28,274 nucleotides of DNA from CAYLJJ01 sp964384025 (GTDB lineage Bacteria; Myxococcota_A; Bradymonadia; UBA7976; UBA1532), in contig CAYLJJ010000089.1 in assembly GCA_964384025.1 (NCBI GenBank), forward strand, positions 1 to 28,274. Reading direction: 5' to 3'. Every line of letters begins with the position of its first letter. Position 1 is the first letter of the stretch. Positions 1 through 7,832 of the stretch are shown here, one piece after another. A program made the position numbers and the translations under genes. The notes under the pieces are model-generated. The model was not told the origin of the DNA, did no database searches, and worked only from the letters and a program-made list of their open reading frames with translations.

Positions 1-208
1 AATGGGTCGTTCGGCTCGATGTCTAAGGCTGAGAAAACATGTAACATCAGGTTTTCATTCTGTTTCTTCTGATGGGCAGAGACGATGGAGAGGCTGGAAT
101 TGCCCCGAGCGAGCTCGTATCACAGGAGGCTTCTCGATAGCTGGCAGAAGTAGACTCTTCAAGTTCGCAATTGTTTTTCTTTGGAGGTTGGCTGCGTAGC
201 TGTATCCG
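1..208. other. Non-coding flank beyond elbB
   Basis: No convincing gene is visible here. The open frames on both strands lack a recognisable protein and a good ribosome binding site. Two interleaved 6-bp inverted repeats occur: GAAAAC at 33-38 with GTTTTC at 51-56, and CATCAG at 45-50 with CTGATG at 69-74. There is no GC-rich stem followed by a T-run in the direction of elbB transcription, so I cannot assign a terminator. Confidence 0.5.
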
Positions 209-886
209 CTATTGCGGAGAAGCACCCATATCCAAGAGACGATCAACCATCAGTTTAAGGCCTTCACGCACTTCACTGATCCGCTGACCGACCATATAGG
301 CTGGGGTGGAGACGATGCGGTTGGCTTCATCGACGCTGATCTCTTTTGCGGTACAGGTGATATGCTGCGCGCCCATCACCTTCACCGCTTGAGCAGCCTC
401 ATCCTCACAGCAGCCCACCGTGAGCTGAACCCCCTCAATCCCTGCATCCCTGAAGATCGCCGCAGCCATCGCTGGAGCGATACAGGCGAAGCCCAGAGGC
501 TTCTTGGCGGCGTACATCTCTGCCACCAGACGAGCTACCCCAGGATGAGTGCTGCACTCCACGCCGTTGATGGCGAAGTCGCAGAGATTTTTGGCGACCC
601 CAAAACCTCCTGGAAAGAGCAGGGCGTCCAGCTCTTCAAAGGAGACCTCCGAGAGAGCCTTGATCTCTCCTCGAGCGATGCGCGCGGACTCCACCAGGAT
701 ATCTCGGGGCTCCTCGCTGACTTCCCCTGTCAGGTGATTGATCACATGCATCTGAGGCCCGCTGGGAGCCATGATGATCGCCTCTGCGCCCGCTTCATCC
801 AGAGCCAACAGGGTCAACACCGCTTCATGAATCTCGGCGCCATCGTAGACGCCGCAACCGCTCAGCACGACACCAACACGAGCCAT
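209..886 (-). CDS. elbB: ElbB, DJ-1/PfpI-like isoprenoid-biosynthesis glyoxalase
   Basis: A 225-aa cytoplasmic protein of the class I amidotransferase/DJ-1 superfamily, close to the usual ElbB length of about 217 aa. It opens MARVGVVLSGCGVYDGAEIH, with the conserved Glu at residue 18. The nucleophile-elbow cysteine is C135 in LGFACIAPAM, and FPGGFGVAKN lies near residue 91. ElbB of E. coli is described as a glyoxalase III-like enzyme linked to isoprenoid production; the physiological substrate is uncertain. The open frame continues upstream to 1132, but the ATG at 886 is preceded by GAGGAG at good spacing and family homology begins exactly there. The gene is divergent from the sigma-factor operon, with 138 bp between them. 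The 3' end shows no clear terminator. Identity is certain at family level; function in this host is inferred. Confidence 0.9.
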   Translation of the reverse strand: MARVGVVLSGCGVYDGAEIHEAVLTLLALDEAGAEAIIMAPSGPQMHVINHLTGEVSEEPRDILVESARIARGEIKALSEVSFEELDALLFPGGFGVAKNLCDFAINGVECSTHPGVARLVAEMYAAKKPLGFACIAPAMAAAIFRDAGIEGVQLTVGCCEDEAAQAVKVMGAQHITCTAKEISVDEANRIVSTPAYMVGQRISEVREGLKLMVDRLLDMGASPQ

Positions 887-966
887 AATCTTGCGCTCCT
901 CTTTGGGGTTCAGGATGCAGCTTGGACAGGCGATAGGCGTTTCGTCAAGATGGCCATCTCTCAGCT

Positions 967-980
967 GAAAATATATTTTC
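967..980. promoter_or_regulatory. 14-bp perfect palindrome between divergent elbB and sigma genes
   Basis: GAAAATATATTTTC is a perfect palindrome and the only strongly AT-rich block in the 887-1024 divergent spacer. It sits about 44 bp before the sigma-factor ATG and could be a protein-binding dyad or supply a -10-like TATATT in either direction. No matching -35 element was convincing. The role is inferred. Confidence 0.3.
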
Positions 981-1024
981 TCTTTTTGCTCCCCCAAAGG
1001 GTCTATTGCCCTGAAGTGAAGCCG

Positions 1025-1525
1025 ATGAAGGCCCCAGATCTCAGCCAACTTTATGAGCGCTATGGTGCTGCTGTTTACCAACGCTGTTGCTACCTCCTCC
1101 ATGATGAGGATCAAGCCAGGGACGCCACCCAAGATATCTTCCTCAAGGCAGAGCGCGCCCGAGAGGGCTTTGAGGGGCGCTCAAGCTGGTCAACTTGGCT
1201 TCTGCGCATCGCGACCCATCACTGCCTTAACCTCATCCGTGCTCGTAAAGTTCGTTTGGGGCGAGGCCGCCTGGGGCCTGAGGCTCTGGAGCGGGAGTGC
1301 CCTCGAGACCCCCGGGCGGAGCGCCTTATGATGGTAAGGAGTCTTTTGGAGCGCTTTGATCTCAAGACTCAACGGCTGGTCCTTCACTACTTCGTAGACG
1401 AGATGACGCAGGGAGAGGTGGCTGAGCTTTTAAACCTCTCTGTCCCCACCGTGCGCAAACGCATCCGAGCCTTCAGCGAGCGCGCGAAGCGAGAGTGGGA
1501 GCCCAAGCAGCGGAGCGCGAAATGA
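1025..1525 (+). CDS. ECF-type RNA polymerase sigma factor
   Basis: A 166-aa sigma-70 family protein of extracytoplasmic-function size. Region 2 spans about residues 8-75 and contains ATQDIFLKAERA followed by SSWSTWLLRIATHHCLNLIR, the usual core-binding and -10 recognition helices. Region 4 spans about 103-158, with the helix-turn-helix MTQGEVAELLNLSVPTVRKR that reads the -35 element. Region 3 is absent, as expected for the ECF class. The ATG at 1025 gives a start typical of the family (MKAPDLSQLYERYG). Only a weak GAAG-type ribosome binding site lies upstream, and an in-frame GTG at 1016 is an alternative. The longer open frame back to 212 is antisense to elbB and is not used. The stop overlaps the next ATG (ATGA), so sigma and anti-sigma are translationally coupled. 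The target promoter is not identified; autoregulation is likely by analogy. Confidence 0.92.
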   Translation: MKAPDLSQLYERYGAAVYQRCCYLLHDEDQARDATQDIFLKAERAREGFEGRSSWSTWLLRIATHHCLNLIRARKVRLGRGRLGPEALERECPRDPRAERLMMVRSLLERFDLKTQRLVLHYFVDEMTQGEVAELLNLSVPTVRKRIRAFSERAKREWEPKQRSAK

Positions 1526-2304
1526 GAGAGTTTTTAGAGAGGAATGAAGCGCATCTGGGGGCTCACCGCCTGCTTCAATATCAGAGCGAAGAACTCTCTC
1601 TAGAGCTATGCGCCGAGGTAGAGGAGCATCTGGAGAGCTGCTCTCTTTGTGCTGCGAGGCTCAGAGAGATGGAGGCGGAGCGGCAAGCCTTCCTGATTCA
1701 ACACCCTCCAGGAGCCTTCTTGGCCGCTTTGGAAGCTCGCAAACTTCAACGGCGCCCTCAGCTTCGATACTTCTTGGGTTGGGGAGGACTCTTGGCGAGC
1801 TGCGCGGCGGCCCTGCTTCTACTCTGGCAGCCCCTCTCAAGCGAACCTGAGCCCAAGCCCCTTCCTGTGACCCGTCTAAAAGCTGCTGTCGATCTCAGCT
1901 TCCATGTGAAGTCAGGAGCGCACAGCCGGTTGGGGTGCGCAGGCGAAGTGCTTCAACCTGGAGATCAGATTCAGTTGAGGATCTCTAGCCCTCAGGCAGC
2001 TCATCTGCTGGTGGTCTCCTTGGACAGTCGTGGAGTGGTGACCCCATTTTATGATCTTGAGGGCCACTCCATCCCCATCGAGCCTGGAGTCGCTCAGCTC
2101 TTAGAGGGCAGCGTGATTTTGGACGAGGCTCTAGGGCCTGAGCGGATCATCGCCTGCTTCTCTGAGGAGCCTTTAGAGACGCGCACGGTCCTGGAGTCAG
2201 GGCGCCGCGCGCTGCGCTCTGCTCAGGGTGCTCCTCAAGCGGTAAAGAGCCTGGATCTCCCCTGCGCTCAAGCCAGCTTTCTGATCCACAAGAGGGCGAA
2301 GTGA
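1522..2304 (+). CDS. Transmembrane zinc-finger anti-sigma factor with DUF4384-like periplasmic domain
   Basis: A 260-aa predicted anti-sigma factor. The N-terminal cytoplasmic part carries the ZAS-type motif H36-x3-C40-x2-C43 in EEHLESCSLCAARL. One membrane segment lies at about 83-102 (YFLGWGGLLASCAAALLLLW). A periplasmic part follows, with a DUF4384-like region at about 125-215 containing LQPGDQIQLRISSPQAAHLL and HLLVVSLDSRGVVTPFY, the pattern often seen fused to caspase or kinase genes. ATG 1522 overlaps the sigma stop by 4 nt and is preferred to the in-frame start at 1495 inside the sigma gene. By family precedent it would hold the sigma factor at the membrane and release it on an envelope signal. 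The DUF4384-like part is the probable sensor or partner-binding domain, which is inference. Confidence 0.82.
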   Translation: MREFLERNEAHLGAHRLLQYQSEELSLELCAEVEEHLESCSLCAARLREMEAERQAFLIQHPPGAFLAALEARKLQRRPQLRYFLGWGGLLASCAAALLLLWQPLSSEPEPKPLPVTRLKAAVDLSFHVKSGAHSRLGCAGEVLQPGDQIQLRISSPQAAHLLVVSLDSRGVVTPFYDLEGHSIPIEPGVAQLLEGSVILDEALGPERIIACFSEEPLETRTVLESGRRALRSAQGAPQAVKSLDLPCAQASFLIHKRAK

Positions 2305-3878
2305 GACCCCTCTTACTCACGCTCCTGTTCCTGAACACCCTCTCGGTGGCTCGGGCGGAGATGCGTCGCTTTGCGCTCTTGGTCTCTCACCCTAGAGGAG
2401 GCGAAGGCAGCGAGCTGCTGCGTTATGCCGAGGCGGACAGCCTGAAAATGGAGGCGGTGCTTCTGGATCTGGCGGGCTTTAGAGAGGAGGAGATCATCCG
2501 CCTTCGTGCGCCCAGTGGGGATGAGGTGATCAGCGCTCTGAGCCGCATTGAGGCTCGGATCCGACAGCTCGATGGCGAGGCTCTCTTACTCTTTTACTAC
2601 TCAGGTCATGCCGCCTCAGGGCAGCTTCACTTGGGAGAGGAGCGTTTGGATATGGCAAGGCTGAGGCGCTTCCTCCACAGCTCTCATGCCCGTATGCGCA
2701 TCGCCTTCCTGGACGCTTGTCAGTCGGGGGCGATCACCCGCCTCAAGGGGGGACGGCGGGCGCCCTCCTTTGTGGTCGATGTAGAACCCTCTCGCGCCTC
2801 CCGAGGCTTTGTTTTGATCACCAGTTCCAATGAAGATGAAGCCTCTCAAGAGTCAGAGGAGCTGCGCGGCTCCTTCTTCACCCACTACCTCGTCAGCGGC
2901 TTACGAGGCGCGGCGGATCGTTCTAGGGATGGCCGTGTCAGCTTGGATGAGGCTTACAGTTTCGCCTACAACCGCACAGTTGCTCACACCGTTGGCACTC
3001 GGGGGGGCACCCAGCACCCCACCTACACCTATGATCTTCAGGGGAACGGGAGCCTCACTCTCAGCCGACTGAAGGGACTCTCAGCGCTGCTCTTTCCCGC
3101 CTCTGGTCAGGGGCGCTATCTGGTCTATGATCGGGGCCGAGATATGGTGGTGGGGGAGGTAGACAAGGACCATGGAGATCGTCACCGTCTCGCTCTCTCC
3201 CCTGGGCGCTATATCATCAAGAAGCGAACACAGGGGCACCTGCTTCTACAATCTCTGGAGTTGGCATCCAAAGAGCAGCGCTTAGTGAAGGAGTTGGATT
3301 TTGAGCGGGTCGCCTTTGAGGATGATCTCACCAAAGGACCAAGCTGGCTGAGGACACGCAGAGAGCAGAAGCAGAGTCTAGGTTTCAGCGCTCGGTTGGG
3401 CTATCAATCCTTTTTTGACACCGCTACTCGAGAGAGTCTCTTTCACCCCGGGAAGCTCTTAGGTTTTAGGCTGGATGCCCAAAACTGGGTGAGCGTGGGG
3501 CTCAGCGTTCACCTTGATCTCGCCTTTGGTCAAGAGCAGGGTGAGATCCAGTTGGAGAGCTATGGGCTGCAACAACCAGTGGAATACAGCCTCAGCTTAG
3601 GAGGGCTGGGGCTGACTTGGGATCGCTGGTTGGGAGAGAGCCTGCTTCAGTTTGGCCCTCGTCTTACAGCGCTCTATGCTCGGCGTAGCTTCCCCGATCT
3701 ACCTTTTCAGGATCTCTTCACCTTGAGCCCTGGCCTCTCTTTGGGTTGGCGCTGGCAGCTCTCAGAGCTGCTCATCGGCTTGGAAGCTCGTGTTCACTAT
3801 CTTCAGTACGCCACCGAGAGCGAGGATCGCTCCCTTGGCTTTGGAGAGGCTTATCTCTCTGTGGGGTATGCACCATGA
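2301..3878 (+). CDS. Secreted caspase-like (peptidase C14) protein with beta-rich C-terminal domain
   Basis: A 525-aa protein beginning at GTG 2301, which overlaps the anti-sigma stop (GTGA). Residues 1-19 (MRPLLLTLLFLNTLSVARA) form a clear signal peptide, so the enzyme acts outside the cytoplasm. The caspase fold spans about 22-255, with the catalytic His103 in YYSGHA and Cys140 in FLDACQSG, the classic His-Cys dyad. A calcium-type EF-hand loop lies at 206-217 (DRSRDGRVSLDE). The linker HPTYTYDLQGNGSLTL is typical of bacterial caspase families. From about 355 to the end come alternating strands (LGFSARLGYQSFF, LSVHLDLAFG, LGWRWQLSELLIGLEARVHY) that resemble an outer-membrane beta-barrel half. 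Barrel topology is inferred, and the last residues (SVGYAP) lack the usual terminal aromatic. Substrates are unknown. Operon position makes it a likely output or feedback partner of the sigma/anti-sigma pair. Confidence 0.88.
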   Translation: MRPLLLTLLFLNTLSVARAEMRRFALLVSHPRGGEGSELLRYAEADSLKMEAVLLDLAGFREEEIIRLRAPSGDEVISALSRIEARIRQLDGEALLLFYYSGHAASGQLHLGEERLDMARLRRFLHSSHARMRIAFLDACQSGAITRLKGGRRAPSFVVDVEPSRASRGFVLITSSNEDEASQESEELRGSFFTHYLVSGLRGAADRSRDGRVSLDEAYSFAYNRTVAHTVGTRGGTQHPTYTYDLQGNGSLTLSRLKGLSALLFPASGQGRYLVYDRGRDMVVGEVDKDHGDRHRLALSPGRYIIKKRTQGHLLLQSLELASKEQRLVKELDFERVAFEDDLTKGPSWLRTRREQKQSLGFSARLGYQSFFDTATRESLFHPGKLLGFRLDAQNWVSVGLSVHLDLAFGQEQGEIQLESYGLQQPVEYSLSLGGLGLTWDRWLGESLLQFGPRLTALYARRSFPDLPFQDLFTLSPGLSLGWRWQLSELLIGLEARVHYLQYATESEDRSLGFGEAYLSVGYAP

Positions 3879-4747
3879 GGCTTATATTCCCAGCCCTCCT
3901 GTTCTTGGCCTGTGGAGAGGAGTTCAGCAATGAGATCTTCTTTGATGCTCCCTTTATTGAGGCGGCCCCCAGCGCCCGCGACCTCCGCCTGGGGCAGAGC
4001 GGCTTTGGAAGCTTTGCTCTGAGTGAAAAAGAGCTGGCAGAGCTCTATATCATCACTCGAAGCTTCACCCTTAACCTGGACAGCTTGATTTTTCGCCAGC
4101 TTCGTGAAATCGACACGATTCTGGAGGGTCCTCCCAGCGAGCGCGGCCTTCGGGTTCGCCGCTGGGGTCCTCAGCGGAGCGCCTTAGATCCCCTGGAGAG
4201 CCGCTTCTTGGTCGAGCGGGATGAAGATCGTTTTCTCTACCGCCTAGAGCAACACAACATCCTCAACGGGGCTGAGGGCATACCCATCTGGGGTGAGTTT
4301 CAGAGAGAGGAGCGGGTGGGACAGCTCCATTTTGACTTAGAGGCTGCCCGCCATCTGGGCAGCAGCGAAGCCTCGGGGCAGGTGGAGGTTGAGTATCGCT
4401 TTACTCAAGAGCGAGTTGAGCTGCGGATCTACTTTGAGGAGTTTAGAGAGGACTCAGAGGCCCCCCTGTTGAACTCAGAGTATCTACACATTCGGGATCC
4501 CAAGGGGGGGCGCTTTGAGTTTGCTTTTCCCAGTGAGGAGGGAGAGTGGATTCAGATCAAAAGCCGCTGGTTGAGGGATGGCAGCGGGCGCGCCGAGGCG
4601 AAGATCAGCTCAGATGCAGGGAGCTGGGTTCTCAGCGAGTGTTGGGATCAGGCTTTTATAAGCAGCTACCGCGCGCTGAATCCGCCAATAGAGCCTCAGA
4701 CTGGGGAGGAGCACCGCTGTGTTTTAGACGCCGAGCCCTTTGATTAG
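3875..4747 (+). CDS. Putative lipoprotein of unknown function
   Basis: A 290-aa protein whose ATG at 3875 overlaps the caspase-gene stop (ATGA). The open frame extends back to 3746, but that part overlaps coding sequence and has no signal. The N-terminus MRLIFPALLFLACGEE is a short hydrophobic leader with Cys13 in a lipobox-like LFLAC, so lipidation is plausible; the -3 Phe is not ideal. The rest is soluble and acidic with many charged beta-like stretches (QVEVEYRFTQERVELRIYFE, GRFEFAFPSEEGEW). I recognise no domain. Three cysteines besides the lipidated one are absent from any clear metal motif. As last gene of the sigma operon it probably sits at the envelope with the caspase-like protein. 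A role as sensor, inhibitor or substrate is unknown. Confidence 0.72.
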   Translation: MRLIFPALLFLACGEEFSNEIFFDAPFIEAAPSARDLRLGQSGFGSFALSEKELAELYIITRSFTLNLDSLIFRQLREIDTILEGPPSERGLRVRRWGPQRSALDPLESRFLVERDEDRFLYRLEQHNILNGAEGIPIWGEFQREERVGQLHFDLEAARHLGSSEASGQVEVEYRFTQERVELRIYFEEFREDSEAPLLNSEYLHIRDPKGGRFEFAFPSEEGEWIQIKSRWLRDGSGRAEAKISSDAGSWVLSECWDQAFISSYRALNPPIEPQTGEEHRCVLDAEPFD

Positions 4748-4955
4748 GGATCGCAACAACACGCAACACCCTCTTGGATTACAGATCGGGGTGATACCTG
4801 TCATGGATGGGTCGGTTCAGGCACATCTGAACACATAGACGATCTGAATTCGCTGGATTTTGTGGTTGGTTCATCCTCGAGCATAGAGGTCAGTTTGGGG
4901 GGCAAAGCCCATATGTTTTCTGGCTGTTAAGCTCCTGAAATTTCGGACGTTTTGC
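4748..4955. other. Convergent intergenic spacer with small inverted repeats
   Basis: This gap separates the end of the sigma operon (+) from the end of the histidine kinase gene (-), so it should carry terminators. I see a 6-bp perfect repeat GTTCAG (4815-4820) and CTGAAC (4827-4832), and a short GGGC-AAA-GCCC stem at 4900-4910 followed by ATATGTTTT. Both are weak and neither is a confident terminator. No gene is visible. Confidence 0.4.
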
Positions 4956-7832
4956 TTATGTTCTCTTTATACGAAGATGGGGAGTATCTGCACCAGCTCC
5001 CTCCTGGATCCGCTTGAGCAGCTGCTCAAGCTTCTGCCGGTTGATGGGTTTGGAGAAGTGGCTGTCCATCCCCGCCTCCATGCAGCGTTGTTCATCCTGT
5101 TTCATGGCGTTGGCGGTCAGCGCGATGATGGGTGTAGAAGCCACTGCGCCCGATAGCGCTCGGATGGTGCGGGTCGCGCTTATCCCATCCATGATGGGCA
5201 TCTGCATATCCATCAGGATAAGATCATAGGGTACGCGCTGAACGGCCTCTACCGCCTCAACGCCATCAGCTACGATATCTGCTTGGTGGCCCAGGCGCTT
5301 AAGGAGCCCCCGAGCGACTCGCTGGCTGACGACGTTGTCCTCAGCGATGAGCACCCGCAGTGGTTTTCGAGGGCTTGAAGCCTCCTGGTTGACTGGGTGA
5401 GGCATCGATATGCGCTGGCGAGGCGCCCCTAGAAGTATTATCAGCTCGCCCAAAGCCTGAGCGCCATAGCTCGCCTTGGGCAGCAGAGCTGTGGTGATCC
5501 CCAGGGTCCGGAGCTGCGTCTCAAGGGGGTCCTGCTTCTCGGAGATCAGAAGTACAGCGGGGCGATCCCCAGGCAACCCCGCTAAAGCATGGAGCAGAGC
5601 AGGGGCTCGCTCCCCCAGGACCTCGGCATGGATCAGTAAGGCATCATAGCTCGGAGCGCTGTCTGTGGCTGTTCGAACCAGCTCAGAAACCAACTGCGTC
5701 GCCTCACAGAGCTTTGTAGTCCCCCCCCAGATCTCAAGCGTCCCCTGGAGCGCCTGAAGCCATAGACTGGGCTTATGAAGCAAAAGCAAGCGCCGCCCCA
5801 AAAGCATCCTTCGGACATCAGGGGGCTCAGCGCTCTCTGTGTTCGGGGCTGCGGTGGCAGGCAACTCAAACCAGAAACAGCTTCCTTCTCCCTCCACGCT
5901 GGAGACGCCGATCCGGCCCTCCAGCCGCTCTATGAGGCTTTGGCAGATGGTCAACCCCAGTCCAGAGCCTCCATAGCGCCTCGTAATGGAGAGATCCGCC
6001 TGGACAAAGCGCTGAAAGATCGAGTCCAGGCGATGTGTGGGGATCCCGATGCCTGTATCCTCCACCTCCAACCGAAACCAGGGGGTCCGATCTAGGATGT
6101 TGAAAGGCAGCAGGCGAACCACGACCGCTCCCTCCTCGGTAAACTTTAGGGCGTTGCCCACCAAGTTCATGAGGGTCTGACGAATATGAACAGCGTCCCC
6201 CCACAGTTGCTTAAAGCCAAAGGGACCGATCTGGGCGCAGAGCTGGATCCCCTTCCCCCGTGCCCGCGGCGCCAGCAGATCGATGACCCCCTCGATCAGC
6301 TCCCCGAGATGGAATGGACCCTCCTGTAAGACCAGATGCCCCGCCTCCAGCTTGGAGAGATCCAGCACCTCATTGATCAGCTCTAACAGGGCCTCTCCAG
6401 ACTCACGGACAGTACGCAGCATCTCGCGCTGCTCCTCATCCAAGGGAGTGTCCCAGAGCAGACTGGTCATGCCGATGACGCCATTCATGGGTGTACGAAT
6501 TTCATGGCTCATGGTAGCCAGGAAGGCAGATTTGGCGCGGTTGGAGCTCTCAGCGCGCCGCTGTGCTTCTCTGAGTGCGACCTCCTCTCTCCGGCGCTCT
6601 ATGGCCAACCGCGCGAGGCGGGTGGCGGAGGTGATCAGCTCCAGCTCTCGTTTGGAGGGGGCCTGTGGCTGTGCGTGATAGATCGCCAGGGTGCCTATGA
6701 CCGCCCCCTCTGAGCCGATGATGGGCACCGCCCAGCAGGCGCGCAACCCGGCCTGAGCGGCCAGCTCTCGGAAGCTCCGCCAGTAGGGGTGGGTCATGAT
6801 ATCCTCCACCACCATCAGCTCCCCAGTATAGGCCGCAGCTCCGCAAGAGCCGACGCCTGGCCCGATCTCCACGCCATCGATCGCCTCATTGTAGAAATCA
6901 GGGAGGCTGGGCGCCGCCCCGTGGCGTAGGCAACCTGTCTCTGCATCCAGGAGCAGGATAGAGCAGAAGAGCCCAGGCTCAGCAGCCTCGGTCATCTTCA
7001 CGATGGTCTCCAGGACCCTAGAGAGGGGGTTCTTCTGGGCGATCTGCTCTAGGACCGTGGCGCTGCTCTCAATAAGCTGCTCCGCCCGTTTCACCCGCGC
7101 CAGATCCTTTTGATTGGCGAGGATGGCCACCTTCCCAGTCACGGGATCGTGGGTCCGAGTGAGATCGATACCATGCCAACTTCGCCCTGTGAGGGTGTAA
7201 AACTCATGCTCTCCGGTGTGATAGCCGAACTCCAGGACCCGCGCCCAGACTCTCTGCGCCTCAGCTTTGTGGACCATACGCCTGAAGAAGATCCCCTCTG
7301 GGGTTGGCGCGGGACCGAAGGCCCGGATGGCGGCGGGGTTCTGGAAGAGCACAGCGCCCTGAAGATCCAACAAGCTGATCATCACCGAGGTGTGACGGAG
7401 CGCTTCGATGCCTCGAAGCTCCTCCTCCTTCTCCTCTGCGCCCTGTCGCCCCTCCACCAGCATCGCCAGTCGCCCCTCCTCGATGAGCACACCGGAGCAG
7501 TGACACTGTAGGGTCACGGCGCACTCTCCCTTGGGGTAGAAAGTCCACTGCTCTTCGATCTGCTCCCTGGCAGCGAAGCTTAGGAGATAAGCATCAAGGC
7601 GAGTGACCGTTGCCTGTGACATATCTGATTTCCAATCCCGAATCAGCAGAGATTTGAGATCATCAGCACCCCATAGCTTTAAGGCTTGACGGTTGGCCCA
7701 CCACATCTCCCGGCGTTGGATGTCAAAGACCCATACTGGATGTTGTAGGATGTCCAGAGCCGCCATCTCTCCTCGACTCAGCGGCTTGATGGGCTGCTCC
7801 TTAGCCAAGACCGAGGGCATCTTTGGCGACAT
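4956..7832 (-). CDS. Soluble hybrid sensor histidine kinase (PAS-PAS-GAF-HisKA-HATPase-pseudoREC-REC)
   Basis: A 958-aa protein without transmembrane segments, so it senses a cytoplasmic signal. Order of domains: PAS-like at about 25-130 (HPVWVFDIQRREMWWANRQA), a second PAS at about 143-245, GAF at about 255-410 (GPGVGSCGAAAYTGE), HisKA with His443 in MSHEIRTPMN, then HATPase with Asn556/Asn560 in MNLVGNALKF, DTGIGIP at 592 and GGSGLGL at 621-627. A degenerate receiver follows (about 679-802), in which the phospho-Asp position holds His735 (ALLIHAEV). Last is an intact receiver at about 825-940 with E831/D832, phospho-acceptor D875 in LILMDMQMP, T906 and K928. It overlaps the upstream GST gene by 32 nt if the first ATG (7832) is used. 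ATGs at 7820 and 7766 are alternatives; 7766 has GAGGAG but spacing of only two bases. No response-regulator gene is adjacent. Confidence 0.9.
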   Translation of the reverse strand: MSPKMPSVLAKEQPIKPLSRGEMAALDILQHPVWVFDIQRREMWWANRQALKLWGADDLKSLLIRDWKSDMSQATVTRLDAYLLSFAAREQIEEQWTFYPKGECAVTLQCHCSGVLIEEGRLAMLVEGRQGAEEKEEELRGIEALRHTSVMISLLDLQGAVLFQNPAAIRAFGPAPTPEGIFFRRMVHKAEAQRVWARVLEFGYHTGEHEFYTLTGRSWHGIDLTRTHDPVTGKVAILANQKDLARVKRAEQLIESSATVLEQIAQKNPLSRVLETIVKMTEAAEPGLFCSILLLDAETGCLRHGAAPSLPDFYNEAIDGVEIGPGVGSCGAAAYTGELMVVEDIMTHPYWRSFRELAAQAGLRACWAVPIIGSEGAVIGTLAIYHAQPQAPSKRELELITSATRLARLAIERRREEVALREAQRRAESSNRAKSAFLATMSHEIRTPMNGVIGMTSLLWDTPLDEEQREMLRTVRESGEALLELINEVLDLSKLEAGHLVLQEGPFHLGELIEGVIDLLAPRARGKGIQLCAQIGPFGFKQLWGDAVHIRQTLMNLVGNALKFTEEGAVVVRLLPFNILDRTPWFRLEVEDTGIGIPTHRLDSIFQRFVQADLSITRRYGGSGLGLTICQSLIERLEGRIGVSSVEGEGSCFWFELPATAAPNTESAEPPDVRRMLLGRRLLLLHKPSLWLQALQGTLEIWGGTTKLCEATQLVSELVRTATDSAPSYDALLIHAEVLGERAPALLHALAGLPGDRPAVLLISEKQDPLETQLRTLGITTALLPKASYGAQALGELIILLGAPRQRISMPHPVNQEASSPRKPLRVLIAEDNVVSQRVARGLLKRLGHQADIVADGVEAVEAVQRVPYDLILMDMQMPIMDGISATRTIRALSGAVASTPIIALTANAMKQDEQRCMEAGMDSHFSKPINRQKLEQLLKRIQEGAGADTPHLRIKRT

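Noticed and set aside
2..199. 65-codon + strand frame at the window start
   Set aside because: Basic, low-complexity-like composition with no domain. No ribosome binding site can be seen, as the start is at the edge.
212..1024. Long open frame extending the sigma factor upstream, antisense to elbB
   Set aside because: It has no homology before MKAPDLSQ, it runs across a well-supported gene on the other strand, and the sigma-factor family starts at the ATG 1025 region.
4900..4910. GGGC-AAA-GCCC stem as terminator
   Set aside because: Only four base pairs, and the following T-rich stretch is interrupted. It is mentioned with the spacer but not called.
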